Positions 31,991 to 42,008 are shown, counted from the stretch's first letter. The stretch: 64,000 nt of DNA from Bdellovibrionales bacterium Ga0074139 (GCA_001464795.1 LNEB01000003.1:1-64000), one strand, 5' to 3'. Translations and numbers: made by a program. Notes: a model not told the origin generated them from the sequence alone.

Positions 31991-33229
31991 ATGAGCACAG
32001 ATGCTCGTGTTTCAAAAAGTCTAAATTTAAGTCTGTTTGATTCTTTTCTTTATGCCCTTATGGTTGGAGCCGGTGAGTCCTACCTCCCGGCTTATGTTCT
32101 CTCTTTAGGTCTTTCCGAATGGATGGCAGGACTGATTGCCACCATGCCACTGCTATCGGGTGCCTTTTTACAAATATTAAGCACTGAAGCCTTAAGAGCT
32201 TTTAAAAATCATAAAATTTGGGTGGGGACCCTCGCTTTTTTGCAAGCTATCAGTTTTATTCCCCTGATTTTTTTCGCCCTTGGGGATAAGCCCAATTTTT
32301 GGACTCTATTTATTATTCTCACCTTTTACTGGGGAGCTGGTTTCAGTGCAGGTCCTTCATGGAATTATTGGATGGGGCATTTGCTGGCACCGCAAGAGGC
32401 CGCTAAATTTTTTACTCTTAGAACAAGAATTTCACAGGCGGGGATTTTAGTAGGCCTTATTTTAGGTGGAGTGGCGTTACATAATAATTTTAAGCTAGGA
32501 CCTTTTACTTCCACTTTCGGGTTGATTTTCTTTTTTGCCTTTTTAGCCAGAGCCACATCCAGTTGGCTTCTATCAAGAAAGCATTACGAAAAAAATTGGA
32601 GCGAAGAAAATTCACTGCTTAGAATTCGGCAGTCCTGGTCTGTTTTTTGGTCGGAAAAAAATAAACGAAATTTTATTTTAAGGCTTCTGCCTTTTCAGAT
32701 GGGAATTTTTTTATCAGCTCCGTTTGTGACCCCCTATATGCTGGTGCATTTAAAAATGAATTACGGTCAGTACATGACAGCAGTCAGCTTCTTGTTGATT
32801 GGAAAAATTATTTCCCTTTGGTACTTTGAAAGAACAAAAAATCATTCCTATTTAAAAGCCTTTAAGTGGGGACTTATTATTCTTTGTCCGGCTCCGATTT
32901 TTTGGGCCTTGGGGGACAATTTCATCTATGTATTGATGCTGCAGTTGATTTCAGGCGGGGCATGGGCACTATTTGAAATCGGATTGGCGTTGATCTTCTT
33001 TCAAGACCTAAAACCTTCTGAAAAAATACCATTTTTAACTTTTTATAATTTTTTGAATGCCATAGGGCTGATCACAGGAAGTGCCATAGGGGCTTTGTGG
33101 CTAAAAACTCATCCTGAAAATGGGGCTCAAGCCTATTTCTTTTTATTTGTGATCGGCGGCACCACTCGTGTGATCACCGCCTTTTTTCTGTACCGGCAGG
33201 CTTTGAAGTTTGCAGGGAAGAGTTACTGA
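31991..33229 (+). CDS. MFS transporter
   Basis: 412 aa with 12 predicted membrane helices in two halves. The first half includes GAGESYLPAYVLSLGLSEW and the second begins after the charged loop near residue 215. It looks like a major facilitator superfamily permease of the kind predicted to move small molecules by a proton gradient. No substrate-specific motif is recognised. It converges on and overlaps the next minus-strand gene by 7 nt. Confidence 0.8.
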   Translation: MSTDARVSKSLNLSLFDSFLYALMVGAGESYLPAYVLSLGLSEWMAGLIATMPLLSGAFLQILSTEALRAFKNHKIWVGTLAFLQAISFIPLIFFALGDKPNFWTLFIILTFYWGAGFSAGPSWNYWMGHLLAPQEAAKFFTLRTRISQAGILVGLILGGVALHNNFKLGPFTSTFGLIFFFAFLARATSSWLLSRKHYEKNWSEENSLLRIRQSWSVFWSEKNKRNFILRLLPFQMGIFLSAPFVTPYMLVHLKMNYGQYMTAVSFLLIGKIISLWYFERTKNHSYLKAFKWGLIILCPAPIFWALGDNFIYVLMLQLISGGAWALFEIGLALIFFQDLKPSEKIPFLTFYNFLNAIGLITGSAIGALWLKTHPENGAQAYFFLFVIGGTTRVITAFFLYRQALKFAGKSY

Positions 33230-34029
33230 ATTAAAATATTGCCATCAGGTCCATTGGTCCAAGAGGCCTTCACTTCTTTGACCTTAATTTTTAATATTCC
33301 AACAGTTCCGTACTGACCCCATTTTTTATCGTTTAGTTTGACTCCGACGAGTTCAAACAAAATGTCCACATCAGCACCTCGTCCGCCCTGAGTGCTTGCT
33401 ATTTTTCGAGCTAACTCTTCTTGAACAGGAATGGCTTCTAAAGCCTTGGGATTAGTAATTTGAAAAATGTATCCTGTAGGAACAGTTTGCCAGTCTTGTT
33501 CTTGAGAAACAGGATTGGGTGTTACAGTCATGGTAGGTTTTTGAGTTAAAAATTCACCTTCACGTGCAGTGGTTAGTAAAATATTTTCCTCATCAATCAC
33601 ACCCTCTAAAGTGATGGATTTGGTTTTAAAATTGTATTTTCCTAAGTTTGCTGAAACATCAATCAAATATTCACTGGGTTTAAACTCAGCTACATTTTTC
33701 TTTAGCTCTTCAATTTTTGCTTGCTGAAGTTTTTCAAATTCAAACTCATTGTCTTTCATTTCATAGTAATTACTTTCAGGTTCAGCCATCCAGTAAGCGT
33801 TCACAATTTTTTCCATTTTCCATGTGGGTTGATTTTTGATTGTATAATAAAACATCTTATCCCAAGAAGGTGCTTTTTTATTTCTCTCTTGTTCAGCTTC
33901 TGCTTTTTGCTTGGCTGATTTTTTATCATCACTGGATTTTTTGATTTCTCCTACTTTTTGTACAAAGCCACCTAAATCAAAAGCGTGAGCAGAACAACTA
34001 AGCATTAAAATGGGAATGAGTAATTTCAT
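33223..34029 (-). CDS. Secreted protein, unknown function
   Basis: 268 aa from the ATG at 34029, picked for its aaggag Shine-Dalgarno and signal peptide (MKLLIPILMLSCSAHA); the frame extends 46 codons upstream without these. The N-terminal mature part is a Lys/Glu-rich helix (KKSSDDKKSAKQKAEAEQER). The C-terminal 180 residues are a beta-rich domain with VGVKLNDKKWGQYGTVGILK near the end. No domain recognised. It is transcribed in the same direction as the two-component genes upstream but is about 106 nt away. Confidence 0.65.
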   Translation of the reverse strand: MKLLIPILMLSCSAHAFDLGGFVQKVGEIKKSSDDKKSAKQKAEAEQERNKKAPSWDKMFYYTIKNQPTWKMEKIVNAYWMAEPESNYYEMKDNEFEFEKLQQAKIEELKKNVAEFKPSEYLIDVSANLGKYNFKTKSITLEGVIDEENILLTTAREGEFLTQKPTMTVTPNPVSQEQDWQTVPTGYIFQITNPKALEAIPVQEELARKIASTQGGRGADVDILFELVGVKLNDKKWGQYGTVGILKIKVKEVKASWTNGPDGNILIQ

Positions 34030-34135
34030 TGGGGTTTCTCCTTGTTGAATTTCAGGCTGATTAAAACCAGATGGATAAGCAACAAGACTGATCTTTTGTT
34101 GAAAATGATTTGAATGTCTTGAGTTTCTGTTGAAT

Positions 34136-35260
34136 TTACTTTTTAAAAGTAATTTCGGTTTGAGCATTATTCTTGATGGTCATCATTTTTAATTTGGCAC
34201 CCATTTTACTAAGGTCAATTTTGATAAGCTCTAGACCTAAGCCAGATTTAAGTTTATTTTGCTGCAAAGATTTTGAAAAACCACCAGCATTATCACTGTA
34301 AATCAGCGTATTACCACTCCAATGCATTTTGATCTCTGCCATTTCGGGTCTAGAACTTTCAAAAGCTTCAATGGAATTAATCATCAGATTAAATAAAACA
34401 GACTGAATTCTTTCTTCATTTCCATGCACATATTTTGATTCTGGTAACTGAACTTTAATATTTTTAAGCCTTCGATCTAAAATTCTTTTTGCTTGTTTAG
34501 CCGATTCAGCTAAATCAACGGGGCCTAACTTTTCATTAGTGATCACCAATTGATTAATGGATCGAACAACTGATCGCATATTTTCAAGTTCTTGGGTGAG
34601 ATCTTGAATTTGTTTTTCATAATTTTCTTGAGATGTGTTTTGATTTTTATTCTTTAAAGCCTCAAGTAATAATAAAGGTGAAGACAGCATTCCTTTCAGA
34701 TCATGCATCAATTTTGAAGTCTCTTCTCCTACGATGCTAAAGCGAACCATTCTGTCTTTGTCTTTTTGGAAAGTTCCTATGGCAAATTTTTGCACAAACA
34801 AAGAAATTAAAAAACATTGAGCACAGATCCATATGCTATCTGAAAGGAGTATTGGGGGAATGTACCACTTATTATCATATTGCCAGATAAGACTTAGAAT
34901 CATTCCCACAAGGCCAGCTCCAAAAATACTTGGAAAAATCCAAGCCCTTTTGATGTTTAAGAAACTACAAGCCAAGCCAATTTCCAAGTAGGCCACTTCA
35001 TATAGAGGTGCAAACCACATAAATAGTAGACTGTAGCTGACACTTAAAACCATAAGCACTGTGGCGGACAAATCACTGAGAGGGAAATAGTAGAAATAAA
35101 ATCCTACTCCTAATAAGACAATCCCATAAGAGATTTTCAAAAACTGATAAATCTCTTGAAGCTCAGGTTGAATGCGCTGAACCTCAGTTAGCCCAATAAT
35201 AATTGAACATAAGCCTATAAGCAAAGAGATCAAAAAGGGATAATTAATTGATTTAGGCAT
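34136..35260 (-). CDS. Sensor histidine kinase
   Basis: 374 aa from the ATG at 35260, which overlaps the response-regulator gene end by 8 nt. Residues about 8-165 carry five or six membrane helices with almost no periplasmic domain, so it probably senses a membrane or internal signal. The phospho-accepting H186 lies in KLMHDLKGMLSSP, a divergent H-box. The ATP-binding domain has the N-box (LFNLMINSIEAFE) and G-box (YSDNAGGFSKS). With the adjacent OmpR-type regulator it forms a two-component pair; the signal is unknown. Confidence 0.85.
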   Translation of the reverse strand: MPKSINYPFLISLLIGLCSIIIGLTEVQRIQPELQEIYQFLKISYGIVLLGVGFYFYYFPLSDLSATVLMVLSVSYSLLFMWFAPLYEVAYLEIGLACSFLNIKRAWIFPSIFGAGLVGMILSLIWQYDNKWYIPPILLSDSIWICAQCFLISLFVQKFAIGTFQKDKDRMVRFSIVGEETSKLMHDLKGMLSSPLLLLEALKNKNQNTSQENYEKQIQDLTQELENMRSVVRSINQLVITNEKLGPVDLAESAKQAKRILDRRLKNIKVQLPESKYVHGNEERIQSVLFNLMINSIEAFESSRPEMAEIKMHWSGNTLIYSDNAGGFSKSLQQNKLKSGLGLELIKIDLSKMGAKLKMMTIKNNAQTEITFKK

Positions 35261-35915
35261 CGAATAGGTAGCCGTTACCATAAACGGAAACAATTCGGTT
35301 AGAAAAGGGTGGAATCTTTTTCTTTAAATTAAGTAGGTGTGTATCCAAAGTGTTTTTTGAAACAGTATGGTTACCCCACAAGTGTTTGGAGATATGCATC
35401 CGAGAGAGTTGTTTTTTTCTATTTTTTATAAACAGGCAAAGCAATTCAAATTCAGTTTTTGTTAAAATTATTTCTTTGTCGTCGACTGAAACTTTCCGGG
35501 TTTTATAGTCAATTTCAAACCCCAAAGAATCCAATGGTTTTTGACCTGCTTTTGATAAAATAGCTGCTTCTAACGTATTTTTAATTTCTAAAAAAGTGGC
35601 AGGCTTTTCAAGAAAGCCGTAGGGTCTTCGTTTTAAGAAACCAACTGTCATTTCTAAATTAATACAGCCTGATAATACAACCACAGGAATGGCTAAAGCC
35701 ACCACCCCAAGATAGTCCATAAACTCATGGCCCGTTTGAGATCCGATTTGATAATCCAAAAGAATAGCATCAATATGTGTGGATTCTGTGAATTTCTTGG
35801 CATCGTCAAGATTGTCAGTTTTTAAAATATCAAAGTATCTTGATAACGAAAACTCGAGATTGTTTAAAAAAACCGGGTCATCATCAATTAATAAAACTCT
35901 GTTTAAGGAACTCAT
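35253..35915 (-). CDS. OmpR/PhoB-family response regulator
   Basis: 220 aa. The receiver has the acidic pocket D11-D12-D13, phospho-acceptor D54 (AILLDYQ) and K104 (LEKPA). A winged-helix trans_reg_C domain (about residues 128-220) follows with LTKTEFELLCLF and a C-terminal GNGYLFDA hairpin (usually GxGYxF). It is the first gene of the pair, overlapping the kinase by 8 nt. Its targets are unknown. Confidence 0.9.
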   Translation of the reverse strand: MSSLNRVLLIDDDPVFLNNLEFSLSRYFDILKTDNLDDAKKFTESTHIDAILLDYQIGSQTGHEFMDYLGVVALAIPVVVLSGCINLEMTVGFLKRRPYGFLEKPATFLEIKNTLEAAILSKAGQKPLDSLGFEIDYKTRKVSVDDKEIILTKTEFELLCLFIKNRKKQLSRMHISKHLWGNHTVSKNTLDTHLLNLKKKIPPFSNRIVSVYGNGYLFDA

Positions 35916-36009
35916 GAATAAAACTATAGTGAATCAGTAAGGTGGGGTAAAGCTGAATTCCATTGATACTTGAATCATTTGAGTTTTTCTTGAGTATTGG
36001 CAAACTTGT

Positions 36010-36441
36010 TTATTTAATAGCAGGCGGTAGACTTGCTGGCGTCCCACCTGAAGCTTGCACACACACTTTATAAGCTTCACCACCGATGATAGAATCATCG
36101 GGTGTTCGTGGATTGATGCTAATATTTCGAGCATTAAATCCTGCAGCACATTCCTCGGTTTTTTTGTTTTTTAAAACACAATTTTTCGAACTCACTTTAA
36201 AAGTGTTTTTTTCAGAGGCATAAAAAGTGGTTGGATTGACTGATACGCTATCACATTTAGAAGCTTCCAGTTGCAATTGAAAAATTCGGGCCGCCACAAG
36301 GAGCATTTCATCTTGGCCGCCACTTGCGCGAGCAACTATGCTATGCTGTTTCATTTCATCCAGCGTAAAAGTCACATTCGAGTCAAAAGCCTGAACCACT
36401 AAACAGTTTAAAAAAAATATGGAAAATAAATAAGTTTTCAT
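36010..36441 (-). CDS. Small secreted protein at the end of the metG operon
   Basis: 143 aa with a signal peptide (MKTYLFSIFFLNCLVVQAF, cleavage after VQA). Four Cys in the mature part (SKCDSV, KNCVLK, EECAAG, YKVCVQ). Its start overlaps the trmO stop by 4 nt (ATGA), so it is translationally coupled to an RNA-modification gene although exported. No domain recognised. Confidence 0.65.
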   Translation of the reverse strand: MKTYLFSIFFLNCLVVQAFDSNVTFTLDEMKQHSIVARASGGQDEMLLVAARIFQLQLEASKCDSVSVNPTTFYASEKNTFKVSSKNCVLKNKKTEECAAGFNARNISINPRTPDDSIIGGEAYKVCVQASGGTPASLPPAIK

Positions 36442-37235
36442 TGTTTAAAGTCTATCAAGTTAAACTGAAAGTGCAAAGATTTATCAAAGTAAGGGTCGTG
36501 ATTCTGATCCAAGATCTCGGCCTGTGAGTATCCACTTTTGATGTCTAAAACCTCACTTAAAAACATATCCTCTTGGATATTTAAATAAATTCTCCAGGTC
36601 CGGTAACTTAATACCCACTGGTTTTCAGAAATCTTTTTTATCCGTTTTCTGTCTAATTGAAGTGGTGGAGTTTCCAGTTGTGATACCAAGACATCATAAA
36701 ATTCAGGGACACCTTTATCCAATAACCAATCTATTTTTTTCTGGGCAAGATCACAGATTGTAAATTTCCATGGTTGAATTTCATCAATCCATCCTTGAAC
36801 TGGGTGATGGGCTAAGTCGCTTTCTGTAACATAAGGTTTGATGTCAAGAATAGGTGTTTGATCCAGTAGATCCACAGAGGACAGATAGAATAGACCCTTT
36901 TCAATTTTTTCTACTTTAGCTAAGGTGAGACCTAAGGGATTGGGTCTGTAGGGGGAACGGGTGGCATAAACTCCGACTTGTTGATCGGGGGCCCTGGGAG
37001 GGCGCACCAAAGGTTTGGCTGGAGATTCACTTTTATGAAAGTAAAAAATCAACCAAACATGGCTCATTTTTTCTAAACCTGAAAGTGCAAGCTTGTGATC
37101 GAAGTCTGAGTGAAATTCGATATAACCAGTTTGCTTTGATAAATGACCTTGCCTAGGAAGTGAGGATTTTGCAAAGTGAGAGCCGTGAAACAGGCCTAGG
37201 CTTCGGAGTTGGAATTCAGCCATTGCCTTCGCCAT
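36438..37235 (-). CDS. trmO: tRNA (adenine(37)-N6)-methyltransferase TrmO
   Basis: 265 aa. TrmO methylates N6-threonylcarbamoyladenosine-37 in tRNAs reading ACN codons, using SAM. The family landmarks are present: RQGHLSKQTGYIEF, GLEKMSHVWLIFYFHK, GVYATRSPYRPNPLGLTLAKV, and SSVDLLDQTPILDIKPYV, followed by a C-terminal domain. The true start may be the second Met at 37223, four codons in. Either way it overlaps the trmH stop (37196), fitting one operon with trmH and metG. All three act on or with tRNA/rRNA. Confidence 0.9.
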   Translation of the reverse strand: MAKAMAEFQLRSLGLFHGSHFAKSSLPRQGHLSKQTGYIEFHSDFDHKLALSGLEKMSHVWLIFYFHKSESPAKPLVRPPRAPDQQVGVYATRSPYRPNPLGLTLAKVEKIEKGLFYLSSVDLLDQTPILDIKPYVTESDLAHHPVQGWIDEIQPWKFTICDLAQKKIDWLLDKGVPEFYDVLVSQLETPPLQLDRKRIKKISENQWVLSYRTWRIYLNIQEDMFLSEVLDIKSGYSQAEILDQNHDPYFDKSLHFQFNLIDFKQ

Positions 37236-37966
37236 TCAAACACACCGACTGCAGCACTTTGCGAAACGTTTAGAGAATTTTTCTTTCCCATCATTTTAAT
37301 TTCACGAATTTCATGACAGAGTTCTAGGATTTCTGGTCCTAAGCCAAAGCGCTCGTTACCAAATATAAAGATGGTCGGTTTCTGTGCAAAGTCGGCCTCC
37401 AGTGGTTTAGCTTTTTTTGCTGTTTCAAAGGCCACAATGTGATGGGTGGCTCGGTGATTTTTTAAAAATAAGCTTAAATTTTCCACCCATTCCCAAGGAA
37501 CGGCATCTTCTGATCCCATGGAAGTTTTCTGCACTGATAATTGTGTCGGTGTGGGTGTGTAACCAGTTAAAATTACTTTTTCCACACCAAGCCCGTCACC
37601 CATACGAAAGAAAGCTCCCACGTTAAATGCAGATCTTAAATGATCCAGCACAACGATTAAGGGGAAGTGTGATCTTTTGTCGTGCTTATCTTCACTGCGA
37701 ACAAGAAACTCATCATCACGAACGGTGCGGTTCAGCCATCTTTCGAGGGGAACTAAAATATTTTGGAAAGTTTGTAATGTCATCTCGGGTTGGATGTGCT
37801 TAGCAAGCAAAGCGAGCTTATCAGTATGGGGACCTTCAAGACCTGCCAGATCTTCTATGTATTTTTTGATGAATTGAAAATCAGCAGCAGAAACTTTTTG
37901 AAATCTTTTTTCCAGCTCTCGGCAGTGTTTATAAAGCTCTAATATTTTAATCCGGGTTGATTCCAT
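37196..37966 (-). CDS. TrmH/SpoU-family RNA 2'-O-methyltransferase
   Basis: 256 aa. The SPOUT trefoil-knot motifs are visible in order: LVVLDHLRSAFNVGAFFR (motif 1, Asn/Arg), TIFIFGNERFGLGPEIL (motif 2) and KNSLNVSQSAAVGVFEW (motif 3, SAM site). It methylates ribose 2'-OH in tRNA or rRNA; the exact target is not evident, hence no symbol. The first base of its stop is shared with the metG stop region (1-nt overlap), and it overlaps trmO. Confidence 0.88.
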   Translation of the reverse strand: MESTRIKILELYKHCRELEKRFQKVSAADFQFIKKYIEDLAGLEGPHTDKLALLAKHIQPEMTLQTFQNILVPLERWLNRTVRDDEFLVRSEDKHDKRSHFPLIVVLDHLRSAFNVGAFFRMGDGLGVEKVILTGYTPTPTQLSVQKTSMGSEDAVPWEWVENLSLFLKNHRATHHIVAFETAKKAKPLEADFAQKPTIFIFGNERFGLGPEILELCHEIREIKMMGKKNSLNVSQSAAVGVFEWRRQWLNSNSEA

Positions 37967-40008
37967 TATTTCACCGGATCTCCGGCTTTGGCACCCGGAT
38001 CAGGAGAAAGTACAAATAAATCAGGAGCTCCAGCGCCTGCAGCTAAAACCATTCCTTCAGACATTCCAAATTTCATTTTTCTAGGTTTTAAATTGGCCAC
38101 CACAATAACTTTACGGCCCACGAGACTAGCAGGATCATAGGCGGATTTAATGCCTGCAATGATTTGTCTTTCACCTAAAGGTCCAAGGCTGACTTGTAAT
38201 CTTAAAAGTTTTTCGGCTTCAGGTATGGCTTCCGCTTTTAAAATTTCAGCCACACGAAGATCAATTTTTAAAAAATCATCGATTTCAATCACGGATGTAT
38301 CCTTAGCTGCTGCTACAGGTGCTGCGGTCGAGCTTGCTGATTTTTCTTTTTGAATGATTTCGTTTAAAGTTAAAGTCTCTTTCATAATGAGCTCGATTTT
38401 TTCTTTTTCTATGCGGGTGATGAGAGCCGTGAATTCATTTAAATTATGATTTTCTAAAATTTTTAATGAATCATTCCAAGTGTAAGATTTTTCGTTAAAA
38501 AGTTTTTCTACTTTTTCAGAGTACTCGGGCATCACGGGTTTTAAATAAATAGCTAATATTCGAAATAAGTTAAGCGTTGAGGTGAGGACTTGAAAAGTGC
38601 TTGAGGGGTCAGTCTCCACAGTTTTCCAAGGTGCTAATTCATCAAAATAACGATTGGCCTCTTCGGCCAAGGATCTAATTTCACCCATGACCTTTGAAAA
38701 CTCTCTGTTTTCGAAATTCTTTTTGATTTCAGAACCTGCATTTTGGGCCTTTTTAACAAGTTGCAGGCCTTTGGAATCCAAAGTCGTCATTTGATTATTA
38801 TTTTTCTTACCCAGCATCTGAGCCCCGCGTGAGGCCAAATTTGTGATCTTCCCAACAAGCTCAGAGTTCACACGGTTCATAAAATCATCAAAGCTAAGAT
38901 CAAAGTCATCCAGGGAATCATTGAGTTTTGTGGCGTAATAATAACGTAAATAATCAGCTTGTAAGTGTTTTAGATAAGTACTGGCCGCAACGAAGTTGCC
39001 TTTCGATTTACTCATTTTTTCACCGTTGATCATCAGCCTTCCATGAACAAAAACAGCCTTGGGAGTTTGAAAATCAGCAGTCTTAAGTAATGCTGGCCAA
39101 AATAAAGTGTGAAAGTAAGTGATGTCTTTGCCGATGAAGTGATAAATTTCAGTGCTTTTATCCTTCCAATAAGAAAGATAATTCTTTCCTATTGAATCAA
39201 AATATTCCTTTGATGATGAAATATAACCCATGGGTGCATCCACCCACACATAAAAGAATTTATCTTTTTCGCCTGGAATGGGAAAACCAAAATAAGGACC
39301 ATCGCGGGTGATATCCCATGGGCGAAGCTCACCATCAAACCATTCGAGCATCTTCTTCTTCACTTCTGTGGACGTCGAAGACTCTAAAAATTCTTTTAAA
39401 AATTCTCGGTGAGGCTCGAGCTCAAAAAACACATGCTCACTGTGTTTTTTAATTGGCTTTGAGCCACACAGTGAACAGCCTGCATTTTTCATATCGCTGG
39501 GTGAATAGGTGGCACTACATACATCACAAGTGTCACCATACTGATCGAGAGCGCCACATTTAGGACAAGTGCCTTTGACAAACCTGTCAGGCAAAAACAT
39601 TTTATCAAAATCACAGTAAAGTTGCTCGATACTTTTTCTTGATAGTGCATTTTTCTTTTTCATGGAGTCATAGAAAAGTTCACACATTTCCTGATTGGCT
39701 TTTGAATTGGTGGAAGAATAATGGGTAAAACCAATTTGATAGCCCTTGTAAGTTTCGGTGTGATCTTTCCAAACCTCTGCAATTAATTTCTCTGGTGTGG
39801 TTTTTTTCTCGCGGGCATTGATCATGATCGGTGTGCCGTGAGTGTCATCGGCACAAAAGAAGTGAACTTCATGACCTTGCATTTTTTGAAACCGAGCCCA
39901 GATATCGGCCTGAATGGCTTCAACTAAATGCCCCATATGGATTGGACCATTGGCGTAGGGGAGGGCAATGGTCATTAAAATTTTTCGACTTTCAGAGTTC
40001 GCTGTCAT
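37966..40008 (-). CDS. metG: Methionyl-tRNA synthetase with C-terminal tRNA-binding domain
   Basis: 680 aa from the ATG at 40008. The class I signatures are HMGH (in ANGPIHMGHLVEA) and KMSKS (in GEKMSKSKGN). A connective peptide with double zinc knuckle is seen as CPKCG...CDVC...CSLC. The C-terminal OB-fold (DDFLKIDLRVAEILKAE) is the dimerising EMAP-like tRNA-binding domain fused as in E. coli (677 aa). It charges tRNA-Met. It begins 30 nt from the start of the divergent aminotransferase, so the two share a promoter region. Confidence 0.97.
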   Translation of the reverse strand: MTANSESRKILMTIALPYANGPIHMGHLVEAIQADIWARFQKMQGHEVHFFCADDTHGTPIMINAREKKTTPEKLIAEVWKDHTETYKGYQIGFTHYSSTNSKANQEMCELFYDSMKKKNALSRKSIEQLYCDFDKMFLPDRFVKGTCPKCGALDQYGDTCDVCSATYSPSDMKNAGCSLCGSKPIKKHSEHVFFELEPHREFLKEFLESSTSTEVKKKMLEWFDGELRPWDITRDGPYFGFPIPGEKDKFFYVWVDAPMGYISSSKEYFDSIGKNYLSYWKDKSTEIYHFIGKDITYFHTLFWPALLKTADFQTPKAVFVHGRLMINGEKMSKSKGNFVAASTYLKHLQADYLRYYYATKLNDSLDDFDLSFDDFMNRVNSELVGKITNLASRGAQMLGKKNNNQMTTLDSKGLQLVKKAQNAGSEIKKNFENREFSKVMGEIRSLAEEANRYFDELAPWKTVETDPSSTFQVLTSTLNLFRILAIYLKPVMPEYSEKVEKLFNEKSYTWNDSLKILENHNLNEFTALITRIEKEKIELIMKETLTLNEIIQKEKSASSTAAPVAAAKDTSVIEIDDFLKIDLRVAEILKAEAIPEAEKLLRLQVSLGPLGERQIIAGIKSAYDPASLVGRKVIVVANLKPRKMKFGMSEGMVLAAGAGAPDLFVLSPDPGAKAGDPVK

Positions 40009-40038
40009 AGAGTGAGAGTGTATTTTTCGGAGGTACAA

Positions 40039-40977
40039 TTGTCACGAGCTGTCTTATCAAAATCTGAAATAATCTCTCAAATTGAGCAGCAGTCGGTGGC
40101 CTCAAGAGCTGATGTGAAGGCCTGTTATATCAGCTGGATGAAGGGTATTGTGACCGATCCTAAATGGATGTTGATTCCATTGGATGATCACATGGTTCAC
40201 AGAGGCGATGGAATTTTTGAGGCCATAAAATTTATAAATAAAAAACCTTATCTGCTTGAACAACACCTTGAAAGACTGCGCTTTTCAGCAAAAAGTTTAA
40301 GTTTTGATTTAACAAAGCTAGATGAAGACATTGCAGAAATAGTGAAAGTAACACTTGAAGCTTCTGGTTTAGAAAATGGACTCATACGGATGTTTATTTC
40401 CAGGGGTTCAGGTTCATTTTCACCTAATCCTTACGACCCATTAAAGCCCGAACTTATGATTGCCGTTCTAAAGCTTCAGCCTCCAAGTCCTCTTTTCTAT
40501 GAAAACGGTGTCAAACTTGGGATCTCAAAAGTTTTTCCGAAGGAATCCTTTTGGGCACAAATTAAGTCATGTAATTATTTACCCAATGTGTTGATGAAAA
40601 AAGAAGCCATCGATCGAAAACTTGATTTCGTCATCGGGCAAACTGAAATGGGTGAGCTAACTGAAAGCAGCACAGAAAATTTTATGATTGTGGATCAAAA
40701 AGGCTTATTAGTTCGCCCCTTAAAGGACCGAATTCTACGAGGTTGCACCATGGTCAGAGCCTTTGAGCTCGCACAAAAGCATCATATCGCTGAAACCTTT
40801 GAAAGAGCTTTAACTCTAAAGGATTTGCTAAGTGCAAAAGAAATCATGATGGCAGGAACGACTTTAGATATTTTACCTGTGACCGAAGTTGAGGGTCAAA
40901 AAATCAATCAAGGTCTTGTGGGGCCCATTGCAAAAAAATTAAATGAACTGATCTTAAAAGATCAGACTTCCAATTGA
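40039..40977 (+). CDS. Class IV PLP aminotransferase (BCAT/D-amino acid aminotransferase type)
   Basis: 312 aa from a TTG at 40039, preferred because ggaggt lies 5 nt upstream; a GTG nine codons earlier has no ribosome site. The fold-type IV marks are HMVHRGDGIFEAIKF at the N-terminal side, the PLP lysine in IKSCNYLPNVLMKKEA, and ELTESSTENFMIV with the PLP phosphate loop. Possible reactions are branched-chain or D-amino acid transamination or aminodeoxychorismate lyase; the sequence does not settle which. It converges on mreB with a 16-nt overlap. Confidence 0.88.
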   Translation: MSRAVLSKSEIISQIEQQSVASRADVKACYISWMKGIVTDPKWMLIPLDDHMVHRGDGIFEAIKFINKKPYLLEQHLERLRFSAKSLSFDLTKLDEDIAEIVKVTLEASGLENGLIRMFISRGSGSFSPNPYDPLKPELMIAVLKLQPPSPLFYENGVKLGISKVFPKESFWAQIKSCNYLPNVLMKKEAIDRKLDFVIGQTEMGELTESSTENFMIVDQKGLLVRPLKDRILRGCTMVRAFELAQKHHIAETFERALTLKDLLSAKEIMMAGTTLDILPVTEVEGQKINQGLVGPIAKKLNELILKDQTSN

Positions 40978-42005
40978 ATTTTAGATAATAAGCTAGGGTC
41001 TTCTAGAACCTTGGAGCCACCCAGTGCGATGGCTGTTAAGGGGTGCTGAGCAATTTTAACAGGAATTCGGACTTCATTTTGTATACGAATATCAAAATCT
41101 CTGATCAAGGCTCCGCCACCAGCAAGCACTAAACCACTTTCAATCAGATCAGCCACAAGTTCCGGTGGAGTTTTTTCAAGGGCCTTATGAATGGCATTGA
41201 TGATAAGTTCTAAGCAGTCGTTGATGGCCATACCCACGTCTTCACTGCTAACTTCCAAGGTTTTATTAAGTCCTGTATCAGCGTCTCGGCCTGAAATAGT
41301 TGTTGTGCGAATGTTCTTCTTTGGAACGGCGGTTCCGAAGTGAACTTTTAAATCTTCAGCCACCGTTTCTGAGATCACAATTTTTTTAACTTTTTTAAAG
41401 TAATCTAAAATACTTTCATCCATTTTGTGGCCACCGACTTTAACGGCTTCACAATAAACGATATCTGAAAGCGCAATCACAGCGATTTCTGTGGTGCCAC
41501 CACCAATATCCACGATCATGCTTCCATGGGGGGACTTCACAGGAAGTTCTGCACCAATGGCAGCAGCCATGGGCTCATCAATTAAAAAAACTTCTCTGGC
41601 CCCCGAGCTTAGGCAGGCCTCAATGACGGCTTTTTTTTCAACTTCGGTGACACCGTAAGGCAAAGACACAACAACCCGTGGCCGAGAGAAGGCTTTTTGT
41701 ACCAAAGGACGACTGAGGAAATGCTTTAGCATTTCCTGAGCAAAATCGAAATCGGCTATGACACCGTCTCGAATGGGTTTTAGTAAAAAAGTATTACCAG
41801 GAGTTTTATTTAAAATATCTTTAACATCATGGCCGATGGCTAAAATTCGTCTTCTTCCTGGTGAGGTTTCCGAATAGGCCACAAGTGAGGGTTCATTTAA
41901 AATAATTCCAAAGCCTCGGGCTGCCACCAAAGTATTGGCAGTGCCTAAATCCACATAGACATCGGCGGCACTGGGGGCTTCGCTTTTGAACCAGTTCCAA
42001 AACAT
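40962..42005 (-). CDS. mreB: Rod shape-determining actin homologue MreB
   Basis: 347 aa. Actin-fold phosphate 1 motif (VDLGTANT), phosphate 2 (IVDIGGGTTE), the connecting LIDEPMAAAIGA and the adenosine motif (GLVLAGGGALI) are intact. An amphipathic N-terminal segment (MFWNWFK) suits membrane contact. It forms cytoskeletal filaments that guide wall growth. It follows an outer-membrane protein gene by 3 nt; mreC/mreD are not in the window. Confidence 0.95.
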   Translation of the reverse strand: MFWNWFKSEAPSAADVYVDLGTANTLVAARGFGIILNEPSLVAYSETSPGRRRILAIGHDVKDILNKTPGNTFLLKPIRDGVIADFDFAQEMLKHFLSRPLVQKAFSRPRVVVSLPYGVTEVEKKAVIEACLSSGAREVFLIDEPMAAAIGAELPVKSPHGSMIVDIGGGTTEIAVIALSDIVYCEAVKVGGHKMDESILDYFKKVKKIVISETVAEDLKVHFGTAVPKKNIRTTTISGRDADTGLNKTLEVSSEDVGMAINDCLELIINAIHKALEKTPPELVADLIESGLVLAGGGALIRDFDIRIQNEVRIPVKIAQHPLTAIALGGSKVLEDPSLLSKIQLEV

Positions 42006-42008
42006 AAT

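Noticed and set aside
35934-36149. 71-aa minus-strand frame
   Set aside because: Overlaps the 143-aa secreted-protein gene in another frame and has no ribosome site or signal.
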